Shown: positions 24,298-35,333 of the stretch, piece by piece
How positions within the stretch are numbered: the stretch's first letter is position 1
Layout: the number at the start of each line of letters is the position of its first letter
DNA from: Pseudoxanthomonas composti
Lineage (GTDB): Bacteria; Pseudomonadota; Gammaproteobacteria; Xanthomonadales; Xanthomonadaceae
Direction of reading: 5' to 3'
DNA: 64,000 bases
NCBI RefSeq assembly: GCF_004122095.1
Contig: NZ_SAWZ01000003.1
Location: forward strand, 248,001 to 312,000
The notes under the pieces: model-generated
Told to the model about the DNA's origin: nothing
The model's database searches: none
The model's input: only the letters and a program-made list of their open reading frames with translations
Program-made: the position numbers and the translations under genes

Positions 24298-27200
24298 CCC
24301 CGCCCATCGCCGGCTGGCCATCGTGGCCCTGGTCGCAGGGCTGCTGCTGTCCCTGCTGACCTTCTGGCCGGGGCTGCCCGCGCTGCTGGGCGGCTGGCTG
24401 GCGCAGCCGGCCCTGGCGCTGGCCGTGTCCTGGTTCGCCGGCACCCGCGGGCGGCCCTCGGCGCGGTTCCTACAGCACGACCTGCTGGCCCCGACGCTGC
24501 TGTGGGCGCTGGCCCTGGCGGTGGCCGGCGGGCTGCTGGCCTGGCCGCTGGGCAGCCTGCGCGGCGCGGCCAGCCTGAGCGCCACGCTGGGCCTGAGCGC
24601 CGCCGCCGCGGGTTGCGTGATCGCACTGTGGCGCACCTGGCCGCTGTGGCAGTCGGTGGAGCGGCAAAGCGCCCCGGCCGGGCGCCATCTGCATGCGCTC
24701 AAGGCCGCGGAAGCCGGTGCCTGGCGCGGGCTGGCCGTGGCCCTGGTGCCGGCCTCGATCATCGCCGCGCTGCTGTGCCTGGCCTGGCCAGCGCTGCTGC
24801 CCAGCCACGCCCGACTGCCTGCCGCGGTGGCTTTCGCCCTGCTCTCGCCGGTGCTGCACTGGATCCTGCAGCGCACCCCGCGCGCGGCCGGCCTGCCGGT
24901 GATGGAGATGCGCACGCCAAGGCCGGCCCCGCGCGAGGAGATTCCGCTGGTGGCCGCGCCCGCACCGCTGGCGCCGCTGCCGCCGGAGCCGGCCATCGAC
25001 CGCTCGCTCGACGGCGCGCTATACGAAGCCGCGCGCAGCGGCCGCGTGGACCGCGCGCTGGAGCTGCTGGAGCAGGGCGCCGACCCGCGCGCCGCGCCGC
25101 CGCCGCAAGGCCGCGACCAGCGCGCCCTGGTCGCCTTGGCCGCGGTGCTGCCGGACCTGCGACTGCTGCGCACCTTGATCGCCCACGGCGTGGACGTGAA
25201 CCAGCTGCACGCCGGCATGACGCCGCTGCTGGCGGCCACGCGCGACAGCTGGCACGGCCGCCCGGACGCGGTGACCACGCTGCTGGCCAATGGCGCCGAT
25301 CCGCGGATCGGCGACCGCGACGGCAACACCCCGCTGCACCATGCCGCGCGCAGTTCCGACCCGGGCGTGGCCGCGCTGCTGCGCGATGCCGCCGCCGAGA
25401 TCGACGCGCTCAACAAGGAAGGGCTGACCCCGCTGGGCGTGGCCTGCCTGGTCGGCAACTGGCGCCTGGCCAAGTACCTGCTGGAGCGCCATGCCAAGCC
25501 CGAGCCGCCGCAGGGCCGCGCCGTGCTGCTGGCCGCCGCGGCCACCGAGGAGGACGACCCGGCCGGCGTGCAGTTGCTGCTCAAGCACAAGGCCAAGCTC
25601 AATGTGCGCGGCGCCGGCGGCCGGACGCCGCTGCACGAGGCGGCCCTGGCCGGCCATCTGGAGATCTGCGAAGCCCTGCTGGCGGCCGGCGCCGAGGTCG
25701 ACGCGCGCGATGACGCGCAGCGCACGCCCTGGCTGGATGCGGCACGCGCCGGGCGCGGCCCGGTGCTCGATGCCCTGGCCCGGGCCGGCGCCGACGTGAA
25801 CGCCGTGGACGCCCAGGGCCGCAACGCGCTGGCCCTGGCCTGTGCGGCCGAGTCCATCGCCCCGGCGCGCATCACTCGTCTGCTGGAGCTGGGGGTGGAC
25901 GCGCAGCAGGCCGACCGTGAGGGACGCCGCGCCGTGGACCTGGCCGCGGAAGCCGGCCGCTGGGCCTTGGTGAGCGCGCTCGACCCCGACTACCCCTTGC
26001 CTTCGGCCGTGGCCGAAGGCGGGGCCGAGACCCCGCCGGACCGCACCCCGGCCTCGCTGCTGCGCGATGCCCTGGCCGCGCGCAAGCTGGAGGACCTGGA
26101 TGGCCTGGTGAAGCTGTGCGCGCCGGAGGAACTCGGCGCCCTGCTGCACGACCCGGCCCTGACCGGCGATGTCGGCGCGGTGCGCTGGCTGCTGCGCCAC
26201 GGCGCGGCGCCGGAGGTGCTCAACAGCCAGCGCGACACCCCCTTGATGGCGGCCCTGGCGCAGGGCGCGGCGGGCATGCCGATCGCGCGTGTGCTGCTCA
26301 ACACCGGCCTTTCGCCGAGCGGACGCGGCGGCCTGGCCCGCTTCATGGCCGCCTGCCTGGCCGAGGGCCAGGGCGATGCGGCGGCCGAGACTTTCGCCCG
26401 CGGGCTGATCGAACGCGGCGCGGATCTGTTGGCTGTGTCTCCGGCCGGCGACCCGCCGTTGTCGCTGGCCCTGCGCCTGGACTGGGCCGCGCTGGCCGAT
26501 GACCTGTTGCTGCGCGGCGCGGACCGCCAGGCGCGCGACGCGCGTGGCATGTCGCCCCTGCACCTGGCCGCCGCGCTGGGGCGCGAGGAAGACGTGCGCC
26601 GCCTGATCGCGCACGGCGCGCGCCCGGATGTGCGCGCCGCCGATGGCCAGACGCCGTTGGGCGTGGCGCTGTCCAGCGGCCGCCGCGACCTGGCCGACTG
26701 GCTGGATTGGCGCGGCTGGAAATTGCCGACGCGTCCTTTACGCGCGGCCGACCTGCCCTCGGCGGCAATGGCTGGCGATGCCGATGCCGTGCGCCGCCTG
26801 CTGGCGCTGGGCTTTCCCATCGATGCGGTGGACGGGCAGGGCTGCAGCGCGCTGCTGCGCGCGGCCGGTGGCGGGCACCTGGCCACGGTCGAGCTGCTGC
26901 TGGCGCGCGGCGCCGACGCCGGCCAGGCCGCGCGTTCGGGCGCCACCCCGCTGTCGGCGGCGGTGAGCATGCGCCAGACCGACGTGGTCGCCGCCCTGAT
27001 CGCCAGCGGCGTGGACCTGGAACAGCGCCTGCCCGGCGGCGTCACCGTGCTGATGCTGGCCGCCGCGCTGGGCCTGCCGGACATCTGCGCGCGGCTGCTC
27101 ACCGCGGGCGCGGACATCCAGGCCAGCGACGACCAGGGCCTGACCGCGCTGCACTGCGCCGCCCTGTTCGGCTTCTCCTGCAGCGATCGCGAGCGCCTGG

Positions 27201-27610
27201 TGGCGCTGCTGGATACCCTGCTGCTGGCCGGCGCCGACCCCGAGGCCGCCGCGGCCGGCTCGGTCACGCCGCTGCTGCTGCTGCTGGGCGCGCGCGCCGA
27301 GCCGGGCACCAGCGCCAATGAAGAGGTGATCCTGACCGCGCTGGCCCACCTGCTGGACGAGGGCGTGTCGCTGGAGGTCAAGGACCCGCGTGGCTTCGGC
27401 CCGCTGCACCTGTCGGCCCTGCACGGCATGCTGCACGTGGTGCAGCGCCTGCAGCGTGCCGGCGCCGACCCGGACATGCGCGATGCCCTGGGCCGCACCC
27501 CGCGCGAGATCGCGGTGATGCGCGGCTTCGTCGATGTCGCCAGCGAGCTGGCCCCCCCGGTCCCCGGCACGGGCGCCCCGCTGAGCCGTTTCCTGCGCGA
27601 GCGGGGCTGA
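24290..27610 (+). CDS. Large membrane-anchored ankyrin-repeat protein
   Basis: This 1106-residue protein has an N-terminal membrane part: hydrophobic segments near 8-30, 35-50, 66-85, 93-113, 148-168 and 176-193. A Pro-rich linker ('[11 protein letters not shown]', 223-233) joins it to an array of about 20 ankyrin repeats running to the C-terminus. The repeats show the usual 'G.TPLHxAA..G....V..LL..GAD' pattern, for example '[31 protein letters not shown]'-type units near 440-470, although several are degenerate. It probably acts as a protein-binding scaffold on the cytoplasmic face of the inner membrane. The binding partner is unknown. It overlaps the YcgL gene by 8 nt and lies 2 nt before csaA. 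Confidence 0.88.
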   Translation: MPDPAHRRLAIVALVAGLLLSLLTFWPGLPALLGGWLAQPALALAVSWFAGTRGRPSARFLQHDLLAPTLLWALALAVAGGLLAWPLGSLRGAASLSATLGLSAAAAGCVIALWRTWPLWQSVERQSAPAGRHLHALKAAEAGAWRGLAVALVPASIIAALLCLAWPALLPSHARLPAAVAFALLSPVLHWILQRTPRAAGLPVMEMRTPRPAPREEIPLVAAPAPLAPLPPEPAIDRSLDGALYEAARSGRVDRALELLEQGADPRAAPPPQGRDQRALVALAAVLPDLRLLRTLIAHGVDVNQLHAGMTPLLAATRDSWHGRPDAVTTLLANGADPRIGDRDGNTPLHHAARSSDPGVAALLRDAAAEIDALNKEGLTPLGVACLVGNWRLAKYLLERHAKPEPPQGRAVLLAAAATEEDDPAGVQLLLKHKAKLNVRGAGGRTPLHEAALAGHLEICEALLAAGAEVDARDDAQRTPWLDAARAGRGPVLDALARAGADVNAVDAQGRNALALACAAESIAPARITRLLELGVDAQQADREGRRAVDLAAEAGRWALVSALDPDYPLPSAVAEGGAETPPDRTPASLLRDALAARKLEDLDGLVKLCAPEELGALLHDPALTGDVGAVRWLLRHGAAPEVLNSQRDTPLMAALAQGAAGMPIARVLLNTGLSPSGRGGLARFMAACLAEGQGDAAAETFARGLIERGADLLAVSPAGDPPLSLALRLDWAALADDLLLRGADRQARDARGMSPLHLAAALGREEDVRRLIAHGARPDVRAADGQTPLGVALSSGRRDLADWLDWRGWKLPTRPLRAADLPSAAMAGDADAVRRLLALGFPIDAVDGQGCSALLRAAGGGHLATVELLLARGADAGQAARSGATPLSAAVSMRQTDVVAALIASGVDLEQRLPGGVTVLMLAAALGLPDICARLLTAGADIQASDDQGLTALHCAALFGFSCSDRERLVALLDTLLLAGADPEAAAAGSVTPLLLLLGARAEPGTSANEEVILTALAHLLDEGVSLEVKDPRGFGPLHLSALHGMLHVVQRLQRAGADPDMRDALGRTPREIAVMRGFVDVASELAPPVPGTGAPLSRFLRERG

Positions 27611-27612
27611 CG

Positions 27613-27969
27613 ATGGAGCAGCCCTCAGCGCCCGGACACGCCCCCATTGAGTGGGCCGATTTTGAGCGCGTGGTGATGGTGGCCGGTACCGTGCTGCGGG
27701 TGGAGCCCTTCCCGCAGGCGCGCAAGCCGGCCTATCAGGTGTGGGTGGACTTCGGCCCCTACGGCGAGCGCAAGACCAGCGCGCAGATCACCGGCCTCTA
27801 CCAGCCGCAGGACCTGGTGGGCCGGCAGATCGTGGGGGTGATCAACTTCCCCGAGAAGCAGATCGGCCCAATGCGCTCGCAGTTCCTGCTCACCGGCTTC
27901 CACACCGAAGACGGCGTGGTGGTCACCACGGTCGAGCGACCTGTGGCGAACGGGGCGCGCCTGGCTTGA
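27613..27969 (+). CDS. csaA: CsaA-like tRNA-binding domain protein
   Basis: This 118-residue OB-fold protein resembles CsaA, a dimeric export-related chaperone with a tRNA-binding-domain fold. Conserved parts are '[20 protein letters not shown]', '[11 protein letters not shown]' and '[11 protein letters not shown]', followed by '[20 protein letters not shown]'. It acts in the cytosol. It lies 2 nt downstream of the ankyrin gene and probably shares its transcript. A long inverted repeat begins right after its stop, between it and the convergent antiporter gene. Confidence 0.9.
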   Translation: MEQPSAPGHAPIEWADFERVVMVAGTVLRVEPFPQARKPAYQVWVDFGPYGERKTSAQITGLYQPQDLVGRQIVGVINFPEKQIGPMRSQFLLTGFHTEDGVVVTTVERPVANGARLA

Positions 27970-27971
27970 GG

Positions 27972-28069
27972 CCAGGAGTGAGGGGTGGGGCGAGAAGTGA
28001 GGAGTGAGCAAGGGCGAAAAGCCACTGCTCTTGCTCACTCCTCACTCCTGGCTTCACCACTCACTTCTC
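27972..28069. repeat. Long inverted repeat, GAGGAGTGAG subfamily, copy 1
   Basis: A perfect 16-bp stem lies at 27997-28012 and 28030-28045 around a 17-nt loop, with further imperfect pairing outward. The element fills the gap between csaA and the convergent antiporter gene and covers the antiporter stop codon at 28061-28063. It is a likely bidirectional transcript end. Related copies lie at 38890 and 55151. Confidence 0.8.
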
Positions 28070-29866
28070 AAGCGGCGCCGGCGCCGCCTCGCTCTCCCCG
28101 TCCTGCTCGTCGGCGGCGAACAGTTTTTCCAGGTCGCGACGCGCCGCGCGGGCGGTCTGGATCACCGCGGCCTCGTCGTCGTAGACCAGGTACTGCTCGC
28201 GCAACACCTTCTCATCGTGCGCGCGGAAGCGGCGCACGTCCTCGGCGGCCTTGCCCGCGTCGATTCCCAGCGCTTGCAGCGTGCGCTCGCCCAGCTCCAG
28301 GCTGGAGCCGAAGGTCTCGCGGAACGGTTCGGCGTTGAGGTCCATCAGCCGCCAGGCATGCTGGCGGTTGCGTGCGCGCGCCAGCACCGTGGCATGCGGG
28401 TACATGCGTCGCATCAGGCGTGCAGCGCGGATGTTGGTCTCCGGATCGTCCATGGCCACCACGAACACCCGCACGTGCTCGGCGCCGGCCGAACGCAGCA
28501 GGTCCGGCCGCGTCGGATCGCCGTAGTAGATGCGCGCATTGCCGAAGCGGCGCAGGTCGTCGATGGTCTCGGCGCTGTGTTCCAGCGCCACGAACGGAAT
28601 GTGCTGGGCGGTCAGCAGGCGCGCCACGATCTGCCCGAAGCGGCCCATGCCGGCGACCAGCACCCGCGGCTGGGTGTCTTCCATCGTGTCGAACGCGCGC
28701 CTGGGCGCCCCGCGTTCCGTGGCCGCCAGCCAGCGCGTCAGGGCGATCAGCAGCAGCGGCGTCAGCGCCATCGACAGACCCACGATGGCCACCAGGCGGT
28801 CGTTGTCGGCGGCGCTGAGCAGGCCCACCTGTTCGGCCTGGTTGAACACCACGAAGGCGAACTCCCCGCCCAGCCACAGCACGCCGCCGAGCCTGAGCGC
28901 GCTGCGCCAGCCCAGTCGCCCAGGCATCCGCCCGACCAGCAGCAGGATGCAGAACTTCACCGCCAGCAGGATGCCGACCCCGGCGGCGATGCGCCCCGGC
29001 TCGGCGATCACGCGGTCCAGGTCGATGGTCATGCCGATGGCGATGAAGAACAGGCCCAGCAGGAGGCTCTTGAACGGCTCGATCTGCGATTCCAGCTCGT
29101 GCCGGAATTCCGAGTCGGACAGCAGCACGCCGGCCAGGAACGCCCCCAGCCCGGCGCTCAGGCCGGCCAGCTGCAGGAACCACGCGCTGCCCAGCACCAC
29201 CAGCAGCGAGGTGGCGGTGAACACCTCCGGCATGCGCGTGCGCGCCACGATGCGGAACACGTGCCGCAGCAGCAGGCGGCCGCCGGCGATCACCATGACG
29301 ATCGCGCCGATGGCGCGCATGGCGTCGGGCCAGGTCAGGGTCTGGTTCTTGGCCCCGGCCAGTAGCGGGATGGCCGCCAGCAGCGGGATCGCCGCCAGGT
29401 CCTGGAACAGCAGCACGGCAAAGCCCAGGCGCCCGTGGTCGGTAGCCAGTTCCTTGCGCTCGGCCAGCAGCTGCAGGCTCACCGCCGTGGAGGACAGGGC
29501 CAGGCCCAGGCCGACCACCAATGCCGCTTTCCAGCTCTGGCCATAGGCGAACAGCATCCCGCCCAGCGCCGCGCCGCTGAGCAGCACCTGCAGGCCGCCG
29601 GCACCGAATACCGGCTTGCGCATCACCCGCAGGCGCGAGGGCGAGAGCTCCAGCCCGATCACGAACAGCATCATGATCACGCCGATCTCGGCGGCGTTGA
29701 GGATGCGGTCGGCATCGCGCACCAGGCCCAGGCCATCGGGGCCGAGCACCACGCCGGCCACCAGGTACGCCAGCACCGCGCCCAGGCCCAGGCGCTTGAA
29801 CACCGGCACGGCGATGACCGCCGCCAGCAGGAACACCAGGGACAGGACCAGACTATCGCCGTGCAT
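28061..29866 (-). CDS. CPA2 monovalent cation:proton antiporter (KefB/KefC type)
   Basis: This 601-residue inner-membrane antiporter has about 12 helices over residues 5-385 and a cytosolic Rossmann domain of the TrkA-N/RCK type ('VLVAGMGRFGQIVARLL', near 410-425). A long helical tail follows. 'LGLALSSTAVSLQLLAER' and 'LLFQDLAAIP' are typical of the KefB/KefC ion pathway. It probably exports K+ in exchange for protons during electrophile stress or pH change. GGAGG lies 7 nt before the ATG at 29866. No KefF/KefG partner gene is adjacent. The last residues are Glu/Ala-rich and run into the repeat. Confidence 0.9.
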   Translation of the reverse strand: MHGDSLVLSLVFLLAAVIAVPVFKRLGLGAVLAYLVAGVVLGPDGLGLVRDADRILNAAEIGVIMMLFVIGLELSPSRLRVMRKPVFGAGGLQVLLSGAALGGMLFAYGQSWKAALVVGLGLALSSTAVSLQLLAERKELATDHGRLGFAVLLFQDLAAIPLLAAIPLLAGAKNQTLTWPDAMRAIGAIVMVIAGGRLLLRHVFRIVARTRMPEVFTATSLLVVLGSAWFLQLAGLSAGLGAFLAGVLLSDSEFRHELESQIEPFKSLLLGLFFIAIGMTIDLDRVIAEPGRIAAGVGILLAVKFCILLLVGRMPGRLGWRSALRLGGVLWLGGEFAFVVFNQAEQVGLLSAADNDRLVAIVGLSMALTPLLLIALTRWLAATERGAPRRAFDTMEDTQPRVLVAGMGRFGQIVARLLTAQHIPFVALEHSAETIDDLRRFGNARIYYGDPTRPDLLRSAGAEHVRVFVVAMDDPETNIRAARLMRRMYPHATVLARARNRQHAWRLMDLNAEPFRETFGSSLELGERTLQALGIDAGKAAEDVRRFRAHDEKVLREQYLVYDDEAAVIQTARAARRDLEKLFAADEQDGESEAAPAPLEK

Positions 29867-30016
29867 GCGCAACCTCCGTGCCGCATTATGCGGCGCCATG
29901 CAAGCCTTGCGGTGCTTCGTGGATGCTCCGGTGCGTAAGCAATCGCTGCGATTCATGTCATGCGACTGGCTCAAGCGGCCTGGCGATCAAGTGTCCGGTG
30001 CGGGTAATCTCTGGCC

Positions 30017-30901
30017 ATGGCTAAGCCCGCATCCGGTGACGACTCAACGAAGGCTGCGGAGGCCGCAGGGCAATACCCATTGTTTGCCGACGGCGCGACG
30101 ATGCGAAATGGTGAGGCGGGGAGGGGTGTGCCCACGCCGAATTTCAGTAACTTCGTGGTCTATGTGGACGAAAGTGGTGACCATAGTCTGGAAAGCATCG
30201 ACGCCCAATACCCGGTGTTCGTGCTGGCTTTCTGCGTCTTTCAGAAAGCTTATTACGGTCAGGCCATCGTCCCCGCACTGGAATCGTTCAAGTTCCGGCA
30301 TTTCGGACATGACGTCGTGGTCTTGCACGAGACGGATATTCGGAAGGAGCGAGGGCAGTTCCGCTTTGCCAGTCGCGCGCACAAGCAGGCTTTTCTGGAT
30401 GAGTTGACCGACATCATCGCGGAGAAGCACTTCATCCTGATCGGCTGCGTGATCGACAAAGTTCGATTGCGGGATCGCAGTCAGAACCCGTATCACCTGG
30501 CGTTGGGGTTCTGCCTGGAAACGCTGTACGAGCTCATGCAGGAGAAAGGACAGGACGAGCTGACGACGCATGTCGTCGTCGAGTGCCGTGGGAAAAGGGA
30601 GGATGCGGACTTGGAACTGGAGTTCTTGCGAGTCTGTGCAGGCGAGAACAAGTTCGAGCGCCCATTGCCGTTCGAGGTGGTCTTCGCGGACAAAAAAACC
30701 AACTCGTCAGGCCTGCAGCTGGCCGATCTTGTCGCGAGGCCGATTGGCTTGTCCATTGTCCGGCCCGACCAGGCCAATCGCGCCTTCGACGTCCTGCGGC
30801 ATAAGTTCTTCTGCAGCGGAGGACGCGCTCATGCCGGTGCCGGATTCGAGGGCTGGGGGTTGAAGATTCATCCTGCCCTGGAAAGCGAAAGGCCCCGGTG
30901 A
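30017..30901 (+). CDS. DUF3800 domain protein
   Basis: This 294-residue protein carries the DUF3800 core. It has 'VVYVDESGDH' (47-56, with acidic residues Asp51 and Glu52), 'FGHDVVVLHETDIRK' near 95-110, and the closing 'SGLQLADLVARPIG' near 235-248. The family is thought to have an RNase H-like fold and often sits in mobile or defence neighbourhoods; its activity is not established. Base composition is visibly lower in GC than in the flanking genes, suggesting transfer. The first 40 residues are low in conservation, so the true start may be a later Met29. Its stop codon lies inside a hairpin that looks like the terminator of the opposing rho transcript. Confidence 0.85.
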   Translation: MAKPASGDDSTKAAEAAGQYPLFADGATMRNGEAGRGVPTPNFSNFVVYVDESGDHSLESIDAQYPVFVLAFCVFQKAYYGQAIVPALESFKFRHFGHDVVVLHETDIRKERGQFRFASRAHKQAFLDELTDIIAEKHFILIGCVIDKVRLRDRSQNPYHLALGFCLETLYELMQEKGQDELTTHVVVECRGKREDADLELEFLRVCAGENKFERPLPFEVVFADKKTNSSGLQLADLVARPIGLSIVRPDQANRAFDVLRHKFFCSGGRAHAGAGFEGWGLKIHPALESERPR

Positions 30902-30914
30902 ACGCACCGAGGCC
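30881..30914 (-). terminator. Intrinsic terminator for leftward rho transcription
   Basis: Read leftward, a GGCCTCGGTG-cgtt-CACCGGGGCC hairpin (30891-30914, one mismatch in the stem) is followed by TTTCGCTTTC. The hairpin overlaps the stop codon of the DUF3800 gene. It lies about 140 nt past the end of rho and gives both convergent genes a shared end structure. Confidence 0.65.
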
Positions 30915-31051
30915 ATGACGCCGGCCGGGAACCCCCAACCCACTTGGACCGATTATGGAGTCCTTGTTCCGGTGTTTGCAAGGATGCGCCGAGGGTTGCC
31001 AGGCGCATGGCAAGCAACTTCTTCCTCAGCGCGCCACCGGCTAAGGAGGCG

Positions 31052-32791
31052 CTATCGCTTCATCGAGCTGAAGAACTCGTCGTTGGACTTGGTGTTCTTC
31101 ATCTTGTCGAGCATGAACTCCATCGCGGCGATCTCGTCCATCGGGTGCAGCAGCTTGCGCAGGATCCAGATCTTCTGCAGCAGCTCCGGCTCGATCAGCA
31201 GGTCCTCGCGGCGGGTGCCCGAGCGGTTGATGTCGATGGCCGGGTAGACGCGCTTTTCGGTGATGCGACGGTTCAGGTGCACCTCGCTGTTGCCGGTGCC
31301 CTTGAACTCTTCGTAGATCACCTCGTCCATCTTCGAGCCGGTCTCCACCAGCGCGGTGGCGATGATGGTCAGGCTGCCGCCTTCCTCCACGTTGCGCGCC
31401 GCGCCGAAGAAACGCTTGGGACGGTGCAGGGCGTTGGCGTCCACGCCGCCGCTGAGCACCTTGCCCGAGCTGGGCACCACGTTGTTGTAGGCGCGCGCCA
31501 GGCGGGTGATCGAGTCGAGCATGATCACCACGTCCTTCTTGTGTTCGACCAGGCGCTTGGCCCGCTCGATCACCATCTCGGCCACCTGCACGTGGCGCGC
31601 GGCCGGCTCGTCGAAGGTGGAGGAGATGACCTCGCCGCGCACGGTGCGCTGCATTTCGGTCACTTCTTCCGGACGCTCGTCGATCAGCAGCACGATCAGG
31701 TGCACGTCGGGATGATTGGTGGTGATAGCCGTGGCCACCTGCTGCATCATCATCGTCTTGCCGGCCTTGGGCGGGGAGACGATCAGCGCGCGCTGGCCCT
31801 TGCCCTGCGGCGCCATCAGATCGAGGATGCGGCCGGAGATGTCTTCGGAGGAGCCGTTGCCGCGCTCCAGGGTGAAGCGCTTGCGCGGGAACAGCGCGGT
31901 CAGGTTCTCGAACAGCACCTTGCCCTTGCTGGCCTCGATCGGCTCACCGTTGATGGTGTCCACGATCGACAGCGCGAAATAACGCTCGCCATCCTTCGGG
32001 AAGCGGATGCGGCCGGCCAGGTGGTCGCCGGTGCGCAGGTTGAAGCGGCGGATCTGGCTGGGCGAGATGTAGGTGTCGTCCGGGCCGGCCAGGTAGCTGG
32101 CCTCGGCCGCGCGCAGGAAGCCGAAACCGTCGGGCAGGATCTCCAGCACACCGTCGGCGGCCACGCCTTCGCCGTGGCGGGTCAGCACCTTCAGCAGCGC
32201 GAAGATCACGTCCTGCTTGCGGGCACGGGCCACGCCCTCGTGGATCTGCAGCTGCTCGGCGATGTCCAGCAGCTTCTGCGCCGGCATGCGCTTGAGATCG
32301 CTCAGCGAGTACTGCGGGAAGCCCTCGGGCACCTGCGGGTGCGGCCGCGGCACGAACGGCTCGTTGGCGCCGTCCTGCGGCAGGCCATCGGCATAGCGAT
32401 CGCGGTTGCGCTCGCGGCGGTTGCGGAACCGGTCGCGGCGGTTGTTGCCGTTCTGGTTGTTGCCGCCGCCCTGGTTGTTCTGGTGGTTCTGGTTCTGGAA
32501 GCGCTGGCCGCCCTGCGGGGAATGGCCTTCGCGCTGTCCGCTCTCGCCGCCGGCATCGCCGGCCGGTGCCGGGGCGCTGCCCTCGCCGGAGGCGGCAGGC
32601 GCGGCCGGGGCCGGCGGCGGCGCGCTCGGCGCGGGCGAAGGCTCGCCGCCGGTGGGCGCGGGCGCTTCGGACCGGGCGGGCTTGGCTTCTGATTTGGTCT
32701 CGGGTTTGTCTGCGGCGGCAGCCTTGCTGACGCGCGGTTTACGCACGCGCTTCTCGGCGGGAGCGCCGGTTTCTTCGAACAGGTCGGACAA
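31052..32791 (-). CDS. rho: Transcription termination factor Rho with long N-terminal extension
   Basis: This is the hexameric RNA-dependent ATPase that ends transcription. From a TTG start at 32791 (GAGGA 7-8 nt upstream) it has 579 residues against about 419 in E. coli. Residues 1-160 are an extra, disordered segment. It is first Lys/Ala/Pro-rich, then Gln/Asn/Gly-rich ('[20 protein letters not shown]', about 100-119), then Arg-rich. The canonical protein then begins ('[20 protein letters not shown]'), with the cold-shock-like RNA site 'DGFGFLR', the P-loop '[11 protein letters not shown]' and the Q/R loops intact. ATGs at 32875 or 32884 are alternative starts. It lies downstream of trxA, as in E. 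coli. Confidence 0.93.
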   Translation of the reverse strand: MSDLFEETGAPAEKRVRKPRVSKAAAADKPETKSEAKPARSEAPAPTGGEPSPAPSAPPPAPAAPAASGEGSAPAPAGDAGGESGQREGHSPQGGQRFQNQNHQNNQGGGNNQNGNNRRDRFRNRRERNRDRYADGLPQDGANEPFVPRPHPQVPEGFPQYSLSDLKRMPAQKLLDIAEQLQIHEGVARARKQDVIFALLKVLTRHGEGVAADGVLEILPDGFGFLRAAEASYLAGPDDTYISPSQIRRFNLRTGDHLAGRIRFPKDGERYFALSIVDTINGEPIEASKGKVLFENLTALFPRKRFTLERGNGSSEDISGRILDLMAPQGKGQRALIVSPPKAGKTMMMQQVATAITTNHPDVHLIVLLIDERPEEVTEMQRTVRGEVISSTFDEPAARHVQVAEMVIERAKRLVEHKKDVVIMLDSITRLARAYNNVVPSSGKVLSGGVDANALHRPKRFFGAARNVEEGGSLTIIATALVETGSKMDEVIYEEFKGTGNSEVHLNRRITEKRVYPAIDINRSGTRREDLLIEPELLQKIWILRKLLHPMDEIAAMEFMLDKMKNTKSNDEFFSSMKR

Positions 32792-33039
32792 TGCGGAATC
32801 CTCGCTATGCTGGCGAGCGCCTGCGGGATGCGGGCGGGAAGAGAAAGGGAGTGGTGTCTCAGATGGGTGCGGCATGGAGTCCATGCCGGATGCGGATGAC
32901 GTTATCACCGCAGACGGGATGGCGGCAAGCCTTGCCCTTCCCGTCAAGTCTTTGGTTCAGCCCGCAGCGGGCAGCGCGGGCGAACCGGAACACGCAAGCC
33001 GTGACGCGGCCTTCACCCCAGGGTGCGACCGCGTCGGGA

Positions 33040-33378
33040 TCAGACCGCCGCGCCGATGGCCTTGTCGATCATCTGGGTCAGCTGACCCTTGCCGACCGCG
33101 CCCACCTGGGTCGCCTGCACCTGGCCGTCCTTGAACAGCAGCAGCAGCGGGATGTTGCGCACGTGGTACTTGATGGCCGTGGCGCGGTTCTCGTCCACGT
33201 TCAGCTTGACCACCTTCAGGCGGCCCTCGTAGCTGTCGGCCAGCTCGTCCAGCACCGGGGCGATCATCTTGCAGGGGCCGCACCACTCGGCCCAGAAGTC
33301 CACCAGGACAGGCTCGCTGGACTGCAGTACGGATGCGTCGAAGTCGGCGTCGCCGACGTGGGTCACCTTGTCGCTCAC
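33040..33378 (-). CDS. trxA: Thioredoxin
   Basis: This 112-residue thioredoxin has the active site WCGPC ('[11 protein letters not shown]', near residues 29-39) and the cis-proline in 'NIPLLLLF'. It reduces cytosolic disulfides. The order rhlB / trxA - rho, with rhlB divergent, matches E. coli. A 209-nt gap with rhlB holds the divergent promoters. Downstream, a hairpin-like GC palindrome at 32950-32985 lies between it and rho. Confidence 0.96.
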   Translation of the reverse strand: MSDKVTHVGDADFDASVLQSSEPVLVDFWAEWCGPCKMIAPVLDELADSYEGRLKVVKLNVDENRATAIKYHVRNIPLLLLFKDGQVQATQVGAVGKGQLTQMIDKAIGAAV

Positions 33379-33587
33379 TAGGGGTCTCCTGCGGAATCGC
33401 GGGTCGCGGGCCGGGTCGGCCAGAAGGATTGCGGTAACATGGGGCGTTTCGCGGCAGAACCAAGCCTTCGGGCGTCGCCGTGCTGTCCGTCACCGGGGAC
33501 GCAGTGTGCGACGGGGCCGGCAGCGATGCAAGCGACACCGGCCGCCCTTCCAGCACCGCCACACGCGGTGACGCCAACAGAGAATTC

Positions 33588-35327
33588 ATGAGCGACAAGC
33601 CCTTAACCGATATCGTTTTTTCCTCGTTCGACCTGCATCCGGCGCTCCAGGCCGGCCTGGAAACGGCAGGTTTCACCCGCTGCACGCCCATTCAGGCGCT
33701 GACCCTGCCGGTGGCGCTGGCCGGGCGCGACGTGGCTGGCCAGGCCCAGACCGGCACGGGCAAGACCCTGGCCTTCCTGGTCGCGGTGATGAACAGGCTG
33801 CTCAACCGCCCGGCGCTGGCCGATCGCAAGCCCGAAGACCCGCGCGCGCTGATCCTGGCGCCGACCCGCGAGCTGGCCATCCAGATCCACAAGGATGCGG
33901 TGAAGTTCGGCGCCGACCTGGGCCTGCGCTTCGCGCTGGTGTATGGCGGGGTGGACTACGACAAGCAGCGCGAGCTGCTGCAGCAGGGCGTGGACGTGAT
34001 CATCGCCACCCCGGGCCGCCTGATCGACTACGTCAAGCAGCACAAGGTGGTCTCGCTGCACGCCTGCGAGATGTGCGTGCTGGACGAGGCCGACCGCATG
34101 TTCGACCTGGGCTTCATCAAGGACATCCGCTTCCTGCTGCGGCGCATGCCCGAGCGCGGCACCCGACAGACGCTGCTGTTCTCGGCCACGCTGAGCCATC
34201 GCGTGCTGGAGCTGGCCTACGAGCACATGAACGAGCCGGAAAAGCTCGTTGTCGAGGCCGAAAGCATCACCGCCGCGCGCGTGCGCCAACGCCTGTACTA
34301 CCCGGCCGACGAGGAGAAGATCCCGCTGCTGCTGGGCCTGCTCTCGCGCAGCGAAGGCGCGCGCACCATGGTGTTCGTCAACACCAAGGTCTACGTCGAG
34401 CGCGTGGCCCGCGCGCTGGAGAAGGCCGGCTACCGCGTCGGCGTGCTCTCCGGCGATGTACCGCAGAAAAAGCGCGAGACCCTGCTCAAGCGCTTCCAGG
34501 CCGGCCAGCTGGAACTGCTGGTGGTCACCGACGTGGCCGCGCGCGGCCTGCACATCGATGGCGTCAGCCACGTCTACAACTACGACCTGCCCTTCGATGC
34601 GGAGGACTACGTCCATCGCATCGGCCGCACCGCGCGCCTGGGCGCCGAGGGCGATGCGATCAGCTTCGCCTGCGAGCGCTACGCGATGAGCCTGCCGGAC
34701 ATCGAGGCCTACATCGAGCAGAAGATCCCCTCCGAGCCGGTCACCGCCGAGCTGCTGACCGCGCTGCCGCGTCCGCAGCGGGAGCCGGTGGAAGGCGAGG
34801 AGGCCGGCGAGAGCGTAGGCCAGATCTTCCGCGAGGCACGCGAAGCCCGCGCGGCCGAGGAAGAGCGTCGCGGTGGTGGCCGCGGCAAGCCCGGAGGCGG
34901 CGCGGGTCGCGGTCGCGGCGAGCGCCGCGAGGGCGGTGCCGCCGGTGGCGAACGCAAGCCGCGTCCCCCGCGCAAGCCGCGCGTGGCCGAAGGCGAGGCA
35001 GGCGAGGCTGTGGCACAGGCCGTCGCACCGGCCGTGGCCCCCGGCGCGTCGGCGGCCCCGGCCGCGGTGCCGAACGAAATTGCAGGCGCCGAGGGCGAGC
35101 GCAAGCCGCGCAAGCGTCGCCGCCGTCGCCACGGCCGTCCGCTGGAGCAGGGCGAGAACGCGGCACCGGCGCAGCAGGCCAACGGCGCCGCCGCGCCCAC
35201 GCCCGCCTCCCGCCCGGCCGCGGCGCCCAAGCCCGCCGCTGCCAAGCCGGCAGCGCCGTCCGCGCCGGCCAACGACTCGTTCCTGACCCGGCTGGGTCGG
35301 AAGATCAAGTCGCTGGTGGGTGGTTGA
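33588..35327 (+). CDS. rhlB: DEAD-box RNA helicase RhlB with long basic C-terminal tail
   Basis: This 579-residue helicase unwinds RNA and works with the degradosome. Motifs are in order: 'AQTGTGKT' (I), 'PTRELA' (Ia), 'VLDEAD' (II), 'FSATL' (III), '[13 protein letters not shown]' (V) and 'HRIGRTAR' (VI). The core ends near residue 400. The remaining 170 or so residues are disordered, with RGG-like and Arg/Lys-rich blocks ('[19 protein letters not shown]', '[13 protein letters not shown]'), and end in '[15 protein letters not shown]'. E. coli RhlB is about 420 residues. The start at 33588 matches the family N-terminus '[16 protein letters not shown]'; a modest AGAG lies upstream. Confidence 0.93.
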   Translation: MSDKPLTDIVFSSFDLHPALQAGLETAGFTRCTPIQALTLPVALAGRDVAGQAQTGTGKTLAFLVAVMNRLLNRPALADRKPEDPRALILAPTRELAIQIHKDAVKFGADLGLRFALVYGGVDYDKQRELLQQGVDVIIATPGRLIDYVKQHKVVSLHACEMCVLDEADRMFDLGFIKDIRFLLRRMPERGTRQTLLFSATLSHRVLELAYEHMNEPEKLVVEAESITAARVRQRLYYPADEEKIPLLLGLLSRSEGARTMVFVNTKVYVERVARALEKAGYRVGVLSGDVPQKKRETLLKRFQAGQLELLVVTDVAARGLHIDGVSHVYNYDLPFDAEDYVHRIGRTARLGAEGDAISFACERYAMSLPDIEAYIEQKIPSEPVTAELLTALPRPQREPVEGEEAGESVGQIFREAREARAAEEERRGGGRGKPGGGAGRGRGERREGGAAGGERKPRPPRKPRVAEGEAGEAVAQAVAPAVAPGASAAPAAVPNEIAGAEGERKPRKRRRRRHGRPLEQGENAAPAQQANGAAAPTPASRPAAAPKPAAAKPAAPSAPANDSFLTRLGRKIKSLVGG

Positions 35328-35333
35328 GAAGTC

